Assembly: GCF_900103215.1 (NCBI RefSeq)
Contig: NZ_FNGV01000003.1
Span: forward strand, 186,001-250,000
Source: Kriegella aquimaris
GTDB taxonomy: Bacteria; Bacteroidota; Bacteroidia; Flavobacteriales; Flavobacteriaceae
DNA: 64,000 nucleotides
Direction of reading: 5' to 3'
The first letter of the stretch is position 1; every line of letters begins with the position of its first letter. The translations under genes were made by a program, and so were the position numbers. The notes under the pieces were generated by a model that saw only the letters and a list, made by a program, of their open reading frames with translations, did not search any database and was not told the DNA's origin. Positions 1 through 9,684 of the stretch are shown here, piece after piece.

Positions 1-126
1 AGTGTTGACATGAAGCGCTGCTTTTGAACAATCGGGAGAGATAATCAAAGAAAAGCATTGATGGAAACATATAAAATACGGGAATACACGTATTTTTCTT
101 TATCTTAAGGGTAATAAACTGAAAAA

Positions 127-849
127 ATGGATGGAAAAGATTATTTTCTAAACCAATTGAGTAATCTCAAAGCTGATTTGCATTCCATGAACGCTCAGGC
201 CATTAAGAAAAAGTTTTCTTTATTTCCCAATCAAGCAGTTTCTATATATGATTACAACACCTTTGAATTAAAGTATGTAGATGGTTTCCAAATGTTTGGA
301 ATGAAAAATGATGAAATTACGATGGTCGACGTATTTAATACCGCGGTACCTGAACATCGAGAAGTTTGTGGGGAATTGAGCGGAAAGATTCTTCAATTTG
401 CTAAAGACCGTCTAATTAAAAAAGACTCACATGTACTCAATATGACATATGCCGGGCTTCACAAAGACGGAACCCGTATGCACATCATGTTCCAAGCAAA
501 AATTTTTGAAACTACCTCAGACGAAATTATCAAATCGGCCTGCACGATGATGACCCACCTTCCTCATCTAAAACCACCAAATATTGTTAGTTGGAGTGTT
601 CATGGCCCTTCTTTTGATCATGTATATAAATTACTTGACAAAAGTATTGTAAGCCCAAATCACATTAGGTCTCGGGAACAAGAAATATTACAACTAATGT
701 CGGGGGGATTAACGATGCATGAAATGGCCGATAATTTATGTATATCTAATCGTACAGTAGAAAAGCATTTAGAAAACCTAAGACATCGATTCAATTGCCA
801 GAATTCCATTCAGCTAGTCGCTTTTGCTAAGGATATGGAATTGTTATAA
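127..849 (+). CDS. LuxR-type transcriptional regulator with PAS-like N-terminus
   Basis: A 240-residue cytosolic regulator. The last ~60 residues form a clear LuxR/GerE helix-turn-helix: SREQEIL, then a recognition region with SNRTVEKHL. The first ~150 residues look like a PAS-type sensor fold, starting near SIYDYNTFELKYVDG. There is no receiver domain, no signal peptide and no membrane segment, so it probably binds a ligand or partner rather than being phosphorylated. PAS-LuxR regulators of this layout are common in Flavobacteriaceae. The start is the ATG after an A-rich stretch (gaaaaa). It stands alone at the window's left edge, and its targets cannot be inferred. The HTH assignment is firm; the PAS assignment is moderate. 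Confidence 0.85.
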   Translation: MDGKDYFLNQLSNLKADLHSMNAQAIKKKFSLFPNQAVSIYDYNTFELKYVDGFQMFGMKNDEITMVDVFNTAVPEHREVCGELSGKILQFAKDRLIKKDSHVLNMTYAGLHKDGTRMHIMFQAKIFETTSDEIIKSACTMMTHLPHLKPPNIVSWSVHGPSFDHVYKLLDKSIVSPNHIRSREQEILQLMSGGLTMHEMADNLCISNRTVEKHLENLRHRFNCQNSIQLVAFAKDMELL

Positions 850-896
850 CATATTCATTGAATGACCGATTGGAAAGAAGGTCGACTGAAATGTAC

Positions 897-1124
897 TTAA
901 ATTCCCGAATTGGGTCTTCCTTTTAATCGAATATCAATTCTTTTTTTCTTAGCGGTCAACCGCTTCATGACATCCATTAGGTTTGCATCTTGTGTTTTCT
1001 TATAAATCTCATTGATTTCTAAAATAAGTCGTTTAGCCTCTCTTGAAGCTGTCACTCTATCACTCGTAGACATATGAGTCATCTTAGTCTCTTCAAAAAT
1101 CGTTGCCTCTTCTAAAATATCCAT
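897..1124 (-). CDS. Small hypothetical cytosolic protein
   Basis: A 75-residue, Lys/Glu/Arg-rich, probably all-helical protein without signal peptide or membrane segment. It faces the LuxR gene (convergent). No family was recognised. Heptad-like spacing around residues 20-60 (REAKRLILEINEIY, then a basic tail with KKKRIDIRLKG) suggests a helical hairpin, possibly nucleic-acid binding; this is inference from composition. The ATG at 1124 is preceded by an AT-rich spacer. An internal Met at about residue 15 or 18 is an alternative start. Confidence 0.6.
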   Translation of the reverse strand: MDILEEATIFEETKMTHMSTSDRVTASREAKRLILEINEIYKKTQDANLMDVMKRLTAKKKRIDIRLKGRPNSGI

Positions 1125-1656
1125 TATTGTGTTTTGTCTGATATTATATAAATATAATTAAACAGGAAATATTTAGCAAGTGTTAAATACCGTTTATTAT
1201 TATTTTAACAAAACTAAACTGAATTAAGTAAATTTCGAAATATTAAATTCGAAATAAATCAACAAAATGCTTCCTATTAAAATGTGCTTAAAGCGGTCAT
1301 TTATTCAATGAATATTTAAAAGCCTAATGAAATTTATTTGAATCAAAAGCATGTCTAACCATTTCACATTCAATTATATACCAGAATTTAAAAATTAACA
1401 GTATAAACGCTGATTGTTTATGCCGGTTATTTTATTAGGCAATCGCAATTCATATATAGAGACCATGATAATTGAAGCATGTATAAATTAACTACATATC
1501 TGAACGCTGAAGTGAAGTTAAGGCACTTGATGAACAGCTTGGTTGGAAAATAGTCATTACTTAAAGATCGGTCATTTTTTGACAGGAACTTTGCCAAAAA
1601 AACTAAATTTAGGCTTAATCAATAAATTGATTTTTTTAACACACTTAATTTCACGC
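1125..1656. other. Long AT-rich intergenic region
   Basis: About 530 bases between the small minus-strand gene and the glycosidase-like gene. It is very AT-rich, with scattered short inverted repeats and no convincing ORF or strong terminator. It must carry the promoters for both flanking genes, since they diverge from here. An upstream in-frame ATG at 1543 would add 38 residues to the downstream gene, but the signal peptide begins at 1657. Confidence 0.4.
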
Positions 1657-3510
1657 ATGACCACTACAAATACTTCCTTAAGAACACGCATCATTTCGGG
1701 ATTGATGATAGCGGCATCCATATTCGGTTTTTCTCAAACAAGGGAACAAATAGATGACAATTTCCGTTTTGCCAAACAACATCAAGATGATTTGAAGCTG
1801 AGTGTATACATCACAGCGCATTCTGTTGAGCGTTTACTTTCAACCCCTGAAGGAAGAAGAGAGGCTATTTCACTCATGATGGCAAATGGAATTACCAAAG
1901 TTTATGTAGAGGTGTACCGCAACGGGTTGGTGGTTTCACCGCATTTATTGGCCGAGGTTACAGAATATTTTAACCAAAATGGATTTGAAGTTGTTGGAGG
2001 AATTGCCACGGTACCCGGGGGTGATATTGGAGTAAAAGGTGAGGGAGATCTTGGTGGCTGGTTCAATTGGCAGAACCCAAAGACCCAACAAGACATGAAG
2101 AAAGTCATGGTAGACGTAGCGCCAATTTTTGATACTTTTATCGTTGATGATTTTTTATGTACCGAAGATACCAGCCCAGAATCTATTGCCGCAAAGGGAG
2201 ACCGCAGCTGGTCTGAATACAGAAGACAATTGCTAACAGATTTAGCAACATCAATTTTCATAGAACCAGCCAAGTCTGTTAACCCTGATATCGACATGAT
2301 CATTAAATATCCACAGTGGTACGATCGTTTTCATATGTTTGGTTATGATGTGGAAAGTGGTTCGAAATTATTTGACGAAGTTTGGGTAGGAACGGAAACA
2401 AGGGGGCAATACACACAGCGGTTCGGGTTTGTGCAGCCCTACGAAGGCTTTGTAAATTATAGTTGGATAAAATCCATAGCTGGGAAGAAAATCGGGGGAG
2501 CTTGGTTTGATCATGGTGATTGTGATGCTTTAGATTTTGTAGAGCAGGCTTATCAATCGGTACTTGCAGGTGCTAACGAATTAGTTATTTTCAATTATGG
2601 AAGCTTTGTAAATGGCCATCCTGGTCATCATTTATTGCGGATGGATTTTGAAAAATTAGCAAGGCTCGCCAAAGCTATAAAAACCGCTCCAATCCATGGA
2701 ATAGCTGGGTACAAACCACCGAGTAGTGATGCGGGAGGTGATTTATATATTATGGATTTTATAGGCATGTTTGGGATTCCTTTAATGCCCACGGCACATT
2801 ATCCCGAAAGTGCTGAAACTATTTTTCTGCCAACACAAGCTGCCGCCGATCCCGAAATTGTAGGTAAAGTAGTGGCATCGCACAAACAAGGTAAACGAAT
2901 TATTATGACTGCGGGATTTTTGGCAAACGTAGATGATAAAGGAAAACTCGCAAAATTGGCTGGTATCGTAAAGCCAGAGATTGAGGCGATAAATACGGAG
3001 AAAATAATCTTAGATGGAAGTGAAACTACTTTGGAAAGGCCACTAGATTTAGAGGCAGCATTGGAAATTAAAAAAGCAATAGTGATTCTGGAAGCCAAAT
3101 CAGGCAGTCGCATCATTCCATTCTTGACTAAAAGCAAAGACGGGCAGCTATATGTATTGAATTCCCATACGTTTTCAGAGGCTGACTTCAAAGCTGTCGG
3201 AGAGGTTTTACTGAGTCCACGACCACTAGGTTTGCTCGAATTGCCAACTTCTTGGGCCAATGAAATTCGTAATGTTTTCAATAAAAATTTACAAATAGAA
3301 CTTTACGCGCCCACCAGAATTACCATGCAACCCATGGAAAACGGTGACATTATTTTGCACAATTACAATAAGGAAGAAGTAGAGATTCAATTAAACGGAT
3401 TACAAGATTATGAAGTATTGGATGCTTTTACCGGTCAAAAAGTAGATGTGACATCAGGAACTATGAAAATGAAGCCTAGGTCGAGGATTTGGCTTGGTAA
3501 TAAGCATTAG
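1657..3510 (+). CDS. Secreted glycosidase-like TIM-barrel protein
   Basis: About 617 residues from the ATG at 1657, chosen because a good signal peptide follows directly (IISGLMIAASIFGFSQ, cleavage likely after FSQ). The mature N-terminal half alternates beta and alpha elements and has acidic pocket-type motifs (VDDFLCTED, GAWFDHGDCD), as in (beta/alpha)8 glycoside hydrolases. The next ~150 residues (IIMTAGFLANVDD region) resemble the Rossmann-like trimerisation domain of GH42-like enzymes, and a short beta domain ends the protein. It faces another predicted carbohydrate-active protein at 3760-5919. No specific GH family or substrate can be named. Fold confidence is moderate; activity is inferred. 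Confidence 0.6.
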   Translation: MTTTNTSLRTRIISGLMIAASIFGFSQTREQIDDNFRFAKQHQDDLKLSVYITAHSVERLLSTPEGRREAISLMMANGITKVYVEVYRNGLVVSPHLLAEVTEYFNQNGFEVVGGIATVPGGDIGVKGEGDLGGWFNWQNPKTQQDMKKVMVDVAPIFDTFIVDDFLCTEDTSPESIAAKGDRSWSEYRRQLLTDLATSIFIEPAKSVNPDIDMIIKYPQWYDRFHMFGYDVESGSKLFDEVWVGTETRGQYTQRFGFVQPYEGFVNYSWIKSIAGKKIGGAWFDHGDCDALDFVEQAYQSVLAGANELVIFNYGSFVNGHPGHHLLRMDFEKLARLAKAIKTAPIHGIAGYKPPSSDAGGDLYIMDFIGMFGIPLMPTAHYPESAETIFLPTQAAADPEIVGKVVASHKQGKRIIMTAGFLANVDDKGKLAKLAGIVKPEIEAINTEKIILDGSETTLERPLDLEAALEIKKAIVILEAKSGSRIIPFLTKSKDGQLYVLNSHTFSEADFKAVGEVLLSPRPLGLLELPTSWANEIRNVFNKNLQIELYAPTRITMQPMENGDIILHNYNKEEVEIQLNGLQDYEVLDAFTGQKVDVTSGTMKMKPRSRIWLGNKH

Positions 3511-3731
3511 TTAGAAACTTATCGATTAGTCTTTGATACCGTGTAATGCATTTGTATTGCTCGTGCTAGCTTGTTGAACACCGTCGAAAATAAGAAGGTG
3601 ACCTTAGAATGTGTCGTCTTTATTTTGGCTGTAATAAGTGGATTTTGGGTTTATAGTCAGGGCCATCCGTGAAAATAATATCATAGAAAAACCCGACCTA
3701 CTCCCGGTAAACCGGAAGTTTAAAAAGTAGC

Positions 3732-3758
3732 ATAATACAGTAGTCAAAACTGTATTAT
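3732..3758. terminator. Bidirectional terminator-like hairpin
   Basis: A perfect 10-bp inverted repeat (ATAATACAGT / ACTGTATTAT) with a 7-base loop, lying between two convergent genes and ending one base before the minus-strand stop codon. AT-rich stem, so moderate strength. Confidence 0.5.
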
Positions 3759-3759
3759 T

Positions 3760-5919
3760 CTAAAGCCCTGGTAGCATGGTCGCCTTCAAATGCTCAAAAT
3801 CCGTTCCGACACTTGAATTCTTGGTCTTGTCCCAATAGCTGGTCTGCTCTAATTTCAAAGCCAAAGTAGTTGTGATAAAGCTTTGGGTCCATCCCGTAAG
3901 TGTGCCCCAAGCACCCCAACCATGATCGGCGTTAGACCCATAATATTCCCAATTTTCGTAATCGAAGGCTCTAAACCAGGCTCCGTCTAGATCAGATCTT
4001 CCCGAAGACGTACTCTGAATACGTACCAAAAAGTCTGAAAGCTTATCAACAGCTTTTAGATATTTCACTTCTTGTGTTACTTGGGCCGCCTCGTTCAGTG
4101 AAAAAAGTGCAAAATTGGTTGTATACAACATATCGGCAATAGGGTCACCGTTTGAAAATATAACCGGTGCTTCAGAAGTGCCGTAAGCCTCGTTACTCTT
4201 AGATGCACCGTATTTTCCCTGTTTTTGATCGCCCAAAACCTCTCGAAGTGCTCCAGAGCTGACTTGATATTCTAATAGATCGTCGCAGAGCTTCGTTAGC
4301 CATTGCCTATGCTGTTCCGTATTTTCAACACGAACCAACCACGCCAATGGCAAAATCATTCGGGCCCTTTCTTGTTGTAGTCCATTCGTCCATATCCACT
4401 CATTCGGGTATGCATCCATCGTTATTGTTATCGCCCTTTTGGCTTTTTCCAATAAGGGTTTGTATCCCGTTTTGTCATACAACCATATGTAGGTCGCCCA
4501 CAACCACGATTCGTAGTGAGGGGCAGGGTTTATCAGTTGACCTTCGCTCAGCTTTCGCCATCCTAGCGGTGCTATTTTATTTCCGTTCAGGGCATTCCCC
4601 CTAAAGCCGGTTTCCCCTGCAGTTCTAAAATTTGCCAGAATTAACCTTTCCAACGATTGATCCCATTTTTTGTTTCCTAGAAGCTGAGCCGCCAAAAGAC
4701 CACCCAAAATCACCCGGGCATTATCATCACCATAGTATTTATGCGGAGCCGTATCAGCCCAACCGATAAGGCCGTATGACGTTCCATCCGGATTTTTACT
4801 ATCATCGGTCATGAATGTGTCCGTGTTAAAAAGAAAATCCATTAAATTCTCAGCCTTTTGCAAATGCCCTTCACGTTTTTGAACAGAATTGGCCATGGCC
4901 ATGGTCATTGCGGTCTCCGCCACACAATCGGCTCTTAACCAATAACGGTACGGCTGGCTTCCATCGGGATTTATATATGAATAATGCCCCTCCATAACAC
5001 CTAACGAACCATCGCCCGAAGGCCGGTCAAGATCCATGGGCGGTCCCACAGGAAGTGCCAAAGTATCTATGGCTTGCCAATGGTTCTTCCATTCAGGGTG
5101 AATCAAAAATCGCCCTTTGTCATACCATTGGCTTCCGCGATCAACGGCAAGTCGATACGCATTCTCGGGCAGCTCCTGTTTTTTAGAATATGCCGGTTTG
5201 ACTGAGGGAGTCCATTCAACTGTATCCGTATCAAAATCGTCTATCAAAAATGAAAGTATATGACCGATGACGATGTTCCATTCCTTTATCGGTGAATACC
5301 TGCCCTGAATAATATTGCTCAACTTAGTGGTAGCCACCAGTACATCACCCTGCTTAAATAGTATGGGAAAATGGTCGGTTTCGTTTAAACCATAAACCGC
5401 AGATTTAAAACCCGCTACTTTTGCTCCTTGTAAAATTGCCGCTCTACCGGGAATCGACACATAAGAAAATATACCTGCATCTAAAATACTCATCTGGGGC
5501 AAATGCGCTCCAAATGCATCTGAGGTTACCACAAGTCGTTCTTTTTTTGTTGCGATGATATCGCCCGTATCCCCTGCATTCAAAAGATTCGGAAACTCTA
5601 CATACACTTTTAGATTCTTAGCTTTTGCCCTTTCATAGAAATCCGGAGGAAGTACTGTTTTTTGTTGGGGATAATTAAGTGCAAGTACAATTAACTTTCC
5701 ATTCTCGGAAACACTCTTCAAAGCCTTGTCCACGTCTTCATATCGAGTATAGGTGTACGGTGTTTTTGACAGCACCTCAAAAAGGTCATTGTTTTGGTCT
5801 GCCACAATATGCAGGGTCGTTGAAGTGTTCGATGTTGTACAACCAAAACTTAACATCCCTATTGCCACAAAAAGAGTTACCATTATCTTTACATGGTCGA
5901 TGTGTTTCACATATTTCAT
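3760..5919 (-). CDS. Lipoprotein with (alpha/alpha)6 glycosidase-like domain
   Basis: A 719-residue protein with a lipoprotein signal (hydrophobic MVTLFVAIGMLSFGC, lipobox FGC), so probably anchored in the outer membrane. Residues ~30-240 look like a Rossmann-type or ThuA/GATase-like domain. Residues ~250-700 are helix-rich with repeated aromatic/acidic patches (WLRADCVAETAM, HYESWLWATYIWLYDK, DHGWGAWGTLTGW), typical of six-hairpin glycosidases and polysaccharide lyases. It is convergent with the secreted TIM-barrel protein, and the two may act on one glycan. No exact family was recognised, so the enzymatic role is inference. Confidence 0.6.
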   Translation of the reverse strand: MKYVKHIDHVKIMVTLFVAIGMLSFGCTTSNTSTTLHIVADQNNDLFEVLSKTPYTYTRYEDVDKALKSVSENGKLIVLALNYPQQKTVLPPDFYERAKAKNLKVYVEFPNLLNAGDTGDIIATKKERLVVTSDAFGAHLPQMSILDAGIFSYVSIPGRAAILQGAKVAGFKSAVYGLNETDHFPILFKQGDVLVATTKLSNIIQGRYSPIKEWNIVIGHILSFLIDDFDTDTVEWTPSVKPAYSKKQELPENAYRLAVDRGSQWYDKGRFLIHPEWKNHWQAIDTLALPVGPPMDLDRPSGDGSLGVMEGHYSYINPDGSQPYRYWLRADCVAETAMTMAMANSVQKREGHLQKAENLMDFLFNTDTFMTDDSKNPDGTSYGLIGWADTAPHKYYGDDNARVILGGLLAAQLLGNKKWDQSLERLILANFRTAGETGFRGNALNGNKIAPLGWRKLSEGQLINPAPHYESWLWATYIWLYDKTGYKPLLEKAKRAITITMDAYPNEWIWTNGLQQERARMILPLAWLVRVENTEQHRQWLTKLCDDLLEYQVSSGALREVLGDQKQGKYGASKSNEAYGTSEAPVIFSNGDPIADMLYTTNFALFSLNEAAQVTQEVKYLKAVDKLSDFLVRIQSTSSGRSDLDGAWFRAFDYENWEYYGSNADHGWGAWGTLTGWTQSFITTTLALKLEQTSYWDKTKNSSVGTDFEHLKATMLPGL

Positions 5920-6058
5920 TAGCGTAAATTAAAGTCACGTAAATTAGTAGATTTTATAGCAGGAAAGAAATTAAAAAGTCATCAATATTTTCAAAGGGTC
6001 CTTTTTTTCCGGGCTTCAATTTTTTACAAATAAAAAACTATCATTTGTTCAGATATTC

Positions 6059-6066
6059 TAATTTTG
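6059..6066 (+). promoter_or_regulatory. Possible -7 box (TAnnTTTG) for the M20 peptidase gene
   Basis: TAATTTTG matches the Bacteroidota -7 consensus TAnnTTTG and lies ~58 bases before the ATG at 6124, inside a divergent intergenic region. No convincing -33 TTG at the right distance was seen, so this is tentative. Confidence 0.3.
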
Positions 6067-6123
6067 ATTAGGGCCAAATTGCAAAGGTGTACCTACCGCC
6101 AACAACTTAAAAGTTATTAAATA

Positions 6124-7593
6124 ATGAAAAGACTAAAAAAACCCATTCTTTCCCTAACGGCATTACTGGTGATTTTCATAGCTTATCTGCTCTTTAACGC
6201 TTTTAGCTTCAAATCGGTACAAATTAAGGCCGATCCGGTAGCTAAGCTTGAAATTGACGCTATGTCAATAGAAAATTTCTCCAATGCTATAAAAATAAAA
6301 ACGGTATCACCTGAAAATGAAATTGATTTCGACTCGATCCAATTTCATGATTTCAATACGTTCTTGAAACGAACCTATCCTTTGGCAGATTCTATTTTGG
6401 AAAAGAAAACCTTCAATTCGTTTAGCTTTCTTTACAAATGGAATGGTTCTGACACTTCTTTAAAACCCATTGTTTTAATGGCACATCTTGATGTGGTACC
6501 CGTAATTGAAGAAAATTTACCCGATTGGAAACACAACCCATTTGGTGGGGAAATTATAAACGACACTATTTGGGGTCGAGGAACAATCGATGACAAAATT
6601 GGGGTAATCGGAATAATAGAGTCAATTGAGTTGTTACTAAAGCAGCACTTTAAACCGCAACGCAGTATCTATGTCGTTCTTGGCCATGATGAAGAAATCG
6701 GGGGCTTGAGAGGTGCCAAAACTATGGGTGAGTTTTTAAAGGAAGAAAAAGTAAAAGCGGAATTTGTAATTGATGAAGGAGGAAGTATCGTGCAACAAAT
6801 GGTACCCGGTATCGACAAAGATGTGGCGCTCATAGGTATTGCAGAAAAGGGATTTGTTTCTTTAAAACTTTCGGTAAAATTAGAAGGAGGTCATTCTTCG
6901 ATGCCAGAAAAAGAAACAGCCATAGATGTGCTATCCGATGCCATAGTTAAACTAAAAAAAACACCTTTCCCTGCAACAATTTCTCCTCCAATAGAAGGTT
7001 TTATCAAGTATTTGGGTCCTGAGATGCCTTTTGTAAACAAATTAGTTTTTGCCAATAAATCAATTTTCAGTTCAGTTATCACTTCTATTTACGAAAAAAG
7101 CGCCTCTGGAAACGCGCTTGTGCGAACGACCACCTCACCTACCGTGTTTAATAGCGGTGTGAAAGATAATATAATACCGCAATCGGCAAATGCTACCGTA
7201 AATTTCAGGATTATTCCCGGGGAAACTATTGCGACAGTAACCGCTCGTGTCAAACAACTTGTCAGTGATGACCGTATTTCAATCTCAACAGGTGAATTTA
7301 CTTCTGAACCCTCAAAGGTATCTCGCACCGACTCATTTGGTTTTGAAACCCTGCACAAGACGATTTCAGAAATTTTCCCAGAAGTATTGGTGACGCCATA
7401 TTTAGTCGTCGGGGCTACCGATTCTCGGCATCTGAATGATATCTCTGATAATATTTATCGATTTTCGGCCACAACCCTAAATAAGGGGAACATCAAATCT
7501 TTTCACGGTTTAAACGAAAGACTGCCGGTAAGCGATTTCAAAAACTCCATTCGCTTTTATCATCAGTTGATAAAAAATAGTACTTCGAAGTAA
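6124..7593 (+). CDS. M20 family metallopeptidase (carboxypeptidase S-like)
   Basis: A 489-residue protein with an N-terminal membrane anchor (ILSLTALLVIFIAYLLF), so the catalytic domain is probably periplasmic. M20 motifs are clear: AHLDVVPV carries the first metal His and catalytic Asp, GRGTIDDKIG the bridging Asp, and GHDEEIGG the catalytic Glu and a metal ligand. GATDSRHL and FHGLNERLPV near the end match the C-terminal metal-ligand region. M20 carboxypeptidases of this length remove C-terminal residues from dipeptides or N-acylated amino acids. It ends 7 bases from the convergent SCO1-like gene. The substrate is unknown. Confidence 0.9.
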   Translation: MKRLKKPILSLTALLVIFIAYLLFNAFSFKSVQIKADPVAKLEIDAMSIENFSNAIKIKTVSPENEIDFDSIQFHDFNTFLKRTYPLADSILEKKTFNSFSFLYKWNGSDTSLKPIVLMAHLDVVPVIEENLPDWKHNPFGGEIINDTIWGRGTIDDKIGVIGIIESIELLLKQHFKPQRSIYVVLGHDEEIGGLRGAKTMGEFLKEEKVKAEFVIDEGGSIVQQMVPGIDKDVALIGIAEKGFVSLKLSVKLEGGHSSMPEKETAIDVLSDAIVKLKKTPFPATISPPIEGFIKYLGPEMPFVNKLVFANKSIFSSVITSIYEKSASGNALVRTTTSPTVFNSGVKDNIIPQSANATVNFRIIPGETIATVTARVKQLVSDDRISISTGEFTSEPSKVSRTDSFGFETLHKTISEIFPEVLVTPYLVVGATDSRHLNDISDNIYRFSATTLNKGNIKSFHGLNERLPVSDFKNSIRFYHQLIKNSTSK

Positions 7594-7600
7594 GGTCAAG

Positions 7601-8299
7601 CTAATTTAATTCTGATTTCAACAGTTTAACGTCAGTGATCAATTGTGCTATCGAAGCCCTATTGAGGCCGTTATAGATGCCCCGAATGTGTTTATTCTTA
7701 TCTATGAGCAAGAAGTTTTCTGTATGTAGAAAGTCATTTACGTCTTTAGGAATTCCTAAATCATTCTCCACAAAGTATTGATTTCTTCCCAGATTATAAA
7801 TTTCTGTTTTATCACCGGTAACCAAATGCCATTTGCTATCAATAATCCCGTTTTTATCGGCATACGTTTTAAGTACCGAAACGGAATCTATGGATGGGGT
7901 CACCGAATGTGACAGCAGTAAAATATTGGAATCATCTATAAACTCTTCCTGTATTTTTTGCATATTTCCTGTCATTTTCAGGCAAATGCCCGGACAAGTG
8001 GTAAAGAAAAAATCAGTGATATATATCTTGTTATCGAAGGTCTTTTGCGAAACGGTATCTCCTAGCTGATTTACCAATTTAAAATCTGGGATTTTATGAA
8101 ACGCTTTCTCCTCTTCACTATCAGGGGTTAACCAATGTGGCGTAAATGATTCATCATTATAATAAGGCAAGTGCACTACCCTGCCGGTTTTCATCACTTG
8201 AATATCTTCTTTCTTTGTCTCTTCTTTGCAACCCGTAAAGATTCCCGACAAAAGAACAAAAAGAAGACTATATTTTTTTATCCCTAATAACAACTTCAT
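7601..8299 (-). CDS. SCO1/SenC family copper-binding thioredoxin-fold lipoprotein
   Basis: A 232-residue lipoprotein (lipobox around GIFTGC). The SCO copper site is complete: CPGIC (Cys-x3-Cys) plus a distal His in the HTENF region, with conserved TFFTTCPG-type context. SCO proteins bind Cu and help assemble the CuA centre of cytochrome c oxidase, or act as thiol oxidoreductases. Its start lies 32 bases inside the upstream MORN-repeat gene, so the two are probably translationally coupled. It is the last of four minus-strand genes (EF-hand, YHYH, MORN, SCO) that look like one metal/redox-related transcript. Confidence 0.88.
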   Translation of the reverse strand: MKLLLGIKKYSLLFVLLSGIFTGCKEETKKEDIQVMKTGRVVHLPYYNDESFTPHWLTPDSEEEKAFHKIPDFKLVNQLGDTVSQKTFDNKIYITDFFFTTCPGICLKMTGNMQKIQEEFIDDSNILLLSHSVTPSIDSVSVLKTYADKNGIIDSKWHLVTGDKTEIYNLGRNQYFVENDLGIPKDVNDFLHTENFLLIDKNKHIRGIYNGLNRASIAQLITDVKLLKSELN

Positions 8300-8876
8300 T
8301 CTCTAGTTTATAACATGAATTCGCTCTTCGCATACCGTAAATACGTCCGTTTTTGGCTTCATAATTAACATAAAGCTTTCCATTTTGCAACCAAGCTTTT
8401 TGTAAACCTTCTTCTTTACCATCAACCAATTGCCTCATCTTGGCCAATTCACCTGTAGAATACCACTTTTTTTCAACTCCATTAAGAACGCCCTCAGAAT
8501 ATTGGGACTCTTGGGCCAATACGCCATTTTCCCACCAGCTTTTATAGCTTCCTACTAAGCGATTTTGTTTGTAATTCGACTCTATGCGAAGTACACCGTT
8601 CTCTGACCATCTTCTGGCAACACCCTCCCTTTTACCGTTGAAATAACCCAGCTTCTCTGCCAAAGTCCCATTTTCATGGAGTTTCAAGGAATAGCCATTA
8701 AAGGGCTGACCTTCGTAGTACCATTTACCTTCAACCTGATTGACTACAAGATCGTCTTTTGGCATCTCTAAGCTATCAATGGTGATAACTCCATTAGATA
8801 CATCTTCGATAACAGGGCTTTCTTTACATTGTATAAAAGAAAACACAAGCGGTATAATGAATAGGAAGCGTCTCAT
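8268..8876 (-). CDS. MORN-repeat lipoprotein (YwqK-like)
   Basis: A 202-residue lipoprotein with a short signal ending FSFIQC. From about residue 50 it is built of ~20-residue MORN-type units (GKWYYEGQPFNGYSL, NGTLAEKLGYFNGKREG, NGVLRIESNYKQNRLVG and so on), at least five copies. The family is often labelled 'YwqK antitoxin', but there is no partner toxin here and a lipoprotein is an unlikely antitoxin. It overlaps the SCO1-like gene by 32 bases and follows the YHYH gene by 9 bases. The role is unknown; context suggests envelope metal handling. Confidence 0.8.
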   Translation of the reverse strand: MRRFLFIIPLVFSFIQCKESPVIEDVSNGVITIDSLEMPKDDLVVNQVEGKWYYEGQPFNGYSLKLHENGTLAEKLGYFNGKREGVARRWSENGVLRIESNYKQNRLVGSYKSWWENGVLAQESQYSEGVLNGVEKKWYSTGELAKMRQLVDGKEEGLQKAWLQNGKLYVNYEAKNGRIYGMRRANSCYKLENEVVIRDKKI

Positions 8877-8885
8877 TTTTATGAA

Positions 8886-9656
8886 TTAATAACCTTGATA
8901 TGGACCAGCAAAAGCTAGATATGAGCCTGTTGTCGAATACAATTCGTTTATAATATGATAGTGATATTCTTCCTCTCCATCGGTGTATTGCGTTGTAGCT
9001 GTATGCCCCCCAGAACTATCCAAATCTGTAGGATACGCTCCTGTTGCGTTACACTTTCTTCCATAAAGAAAAACACCGTCCAATAAAATTCCTACTAATT
9101 TATCATCATCATTCGTGAAAGCCTTAGGCTCTAGATGATAGTGATATACACCAGGTCCAATATGGGCACCTGTCCAATCTAAACTAGCCGCAGCTTGATC
9201 CAAGGCACCATTACCCTCTTGATCATTGAATATAGAAGCTCCACTAACGGCTATACCTATCGTGTTTAACTCTGTAGATACCGTATTGCCTGTTAAATTA
9301 GGGGTTGCGTCGACCGTAATGGTTGTTGCGTTATTGTTGCTAGACATAATACTCGGCGTAGTGGCAACATTAGACTCTTCTCTATAGAGGCTGTTGCCCT
9401 CGCCCCAATAAACCGTTTCATGATCCGGCAGACCAGTAGTTTCTATCACCACGTTCGACCCGTCTAGAAAAATGGTCGTGGCATCAGTATTAAACGCAGA
9501 AAAAGCAGCATGAAGTTCGGTAGGAATTGTTTCCTCACTCTCTTCTTCCAAAGTCTCATCGGCACTATCGGTACTGCAGGACAAAAAAGCCATACTTACC
9601 ATCGCGGTTAACGTCGCTAAAGGAATACGTTTTAAGGTGATTCTATTTTTATTCAT
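8886..9656 (-). CDS. YHYH-domain lipoprotein
   Basis: A 256-residue lipoprotein (AMVSMAFLSC lipobox). The acidic linker after the anchor (~residues 35-45) is typical of surface-exposed Bacteroidota lipoproteins. The second half carries two histidine-rich motifs that name the YHYH family: GVYHYHLEP and EEYHYHIIN. The family has no settled biochemical role, but the clustered His residues suggest metal binding. The position between EF-hand and MORN/SCO1 genes supports a metal-related function, which is inference. The start ATG at 9656 is followed by a basic then hydrophobic signal. Confidence 0.82.
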   Translation of the reverse strand: MNKNRITLKRIPLATLTAMVSMAFLSCSTDSADETLEEESEETIPTELHAAFSAFNTDATTIFLDGSNVVIETTGLPDHETVYWGEGNSLYREESNVATTPSIMSSNNNATTITVDATPNLTGNTVSTELNTIGIAVSGASIFNDQEGNGALDQAAASLDWTGAHIGPGVYHYHLEPKAFTNDDDKLVGILLDGVFLYGRKCNATGAYPTDLDSSGGHTATTQYTDGEEEYHYHIINELYSTTGSYLAFAGPYQGY

Positions 9657-9684
9657 AATTGTTGTTTTTATTTAATGGATGCTT

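Noticed and set aside
8268-8876. Toxin-antitoxin interpretation of the YwqK-like protein
   Set aside because: It is a MORN-repeat lipoprotein with no adjacent toxin.
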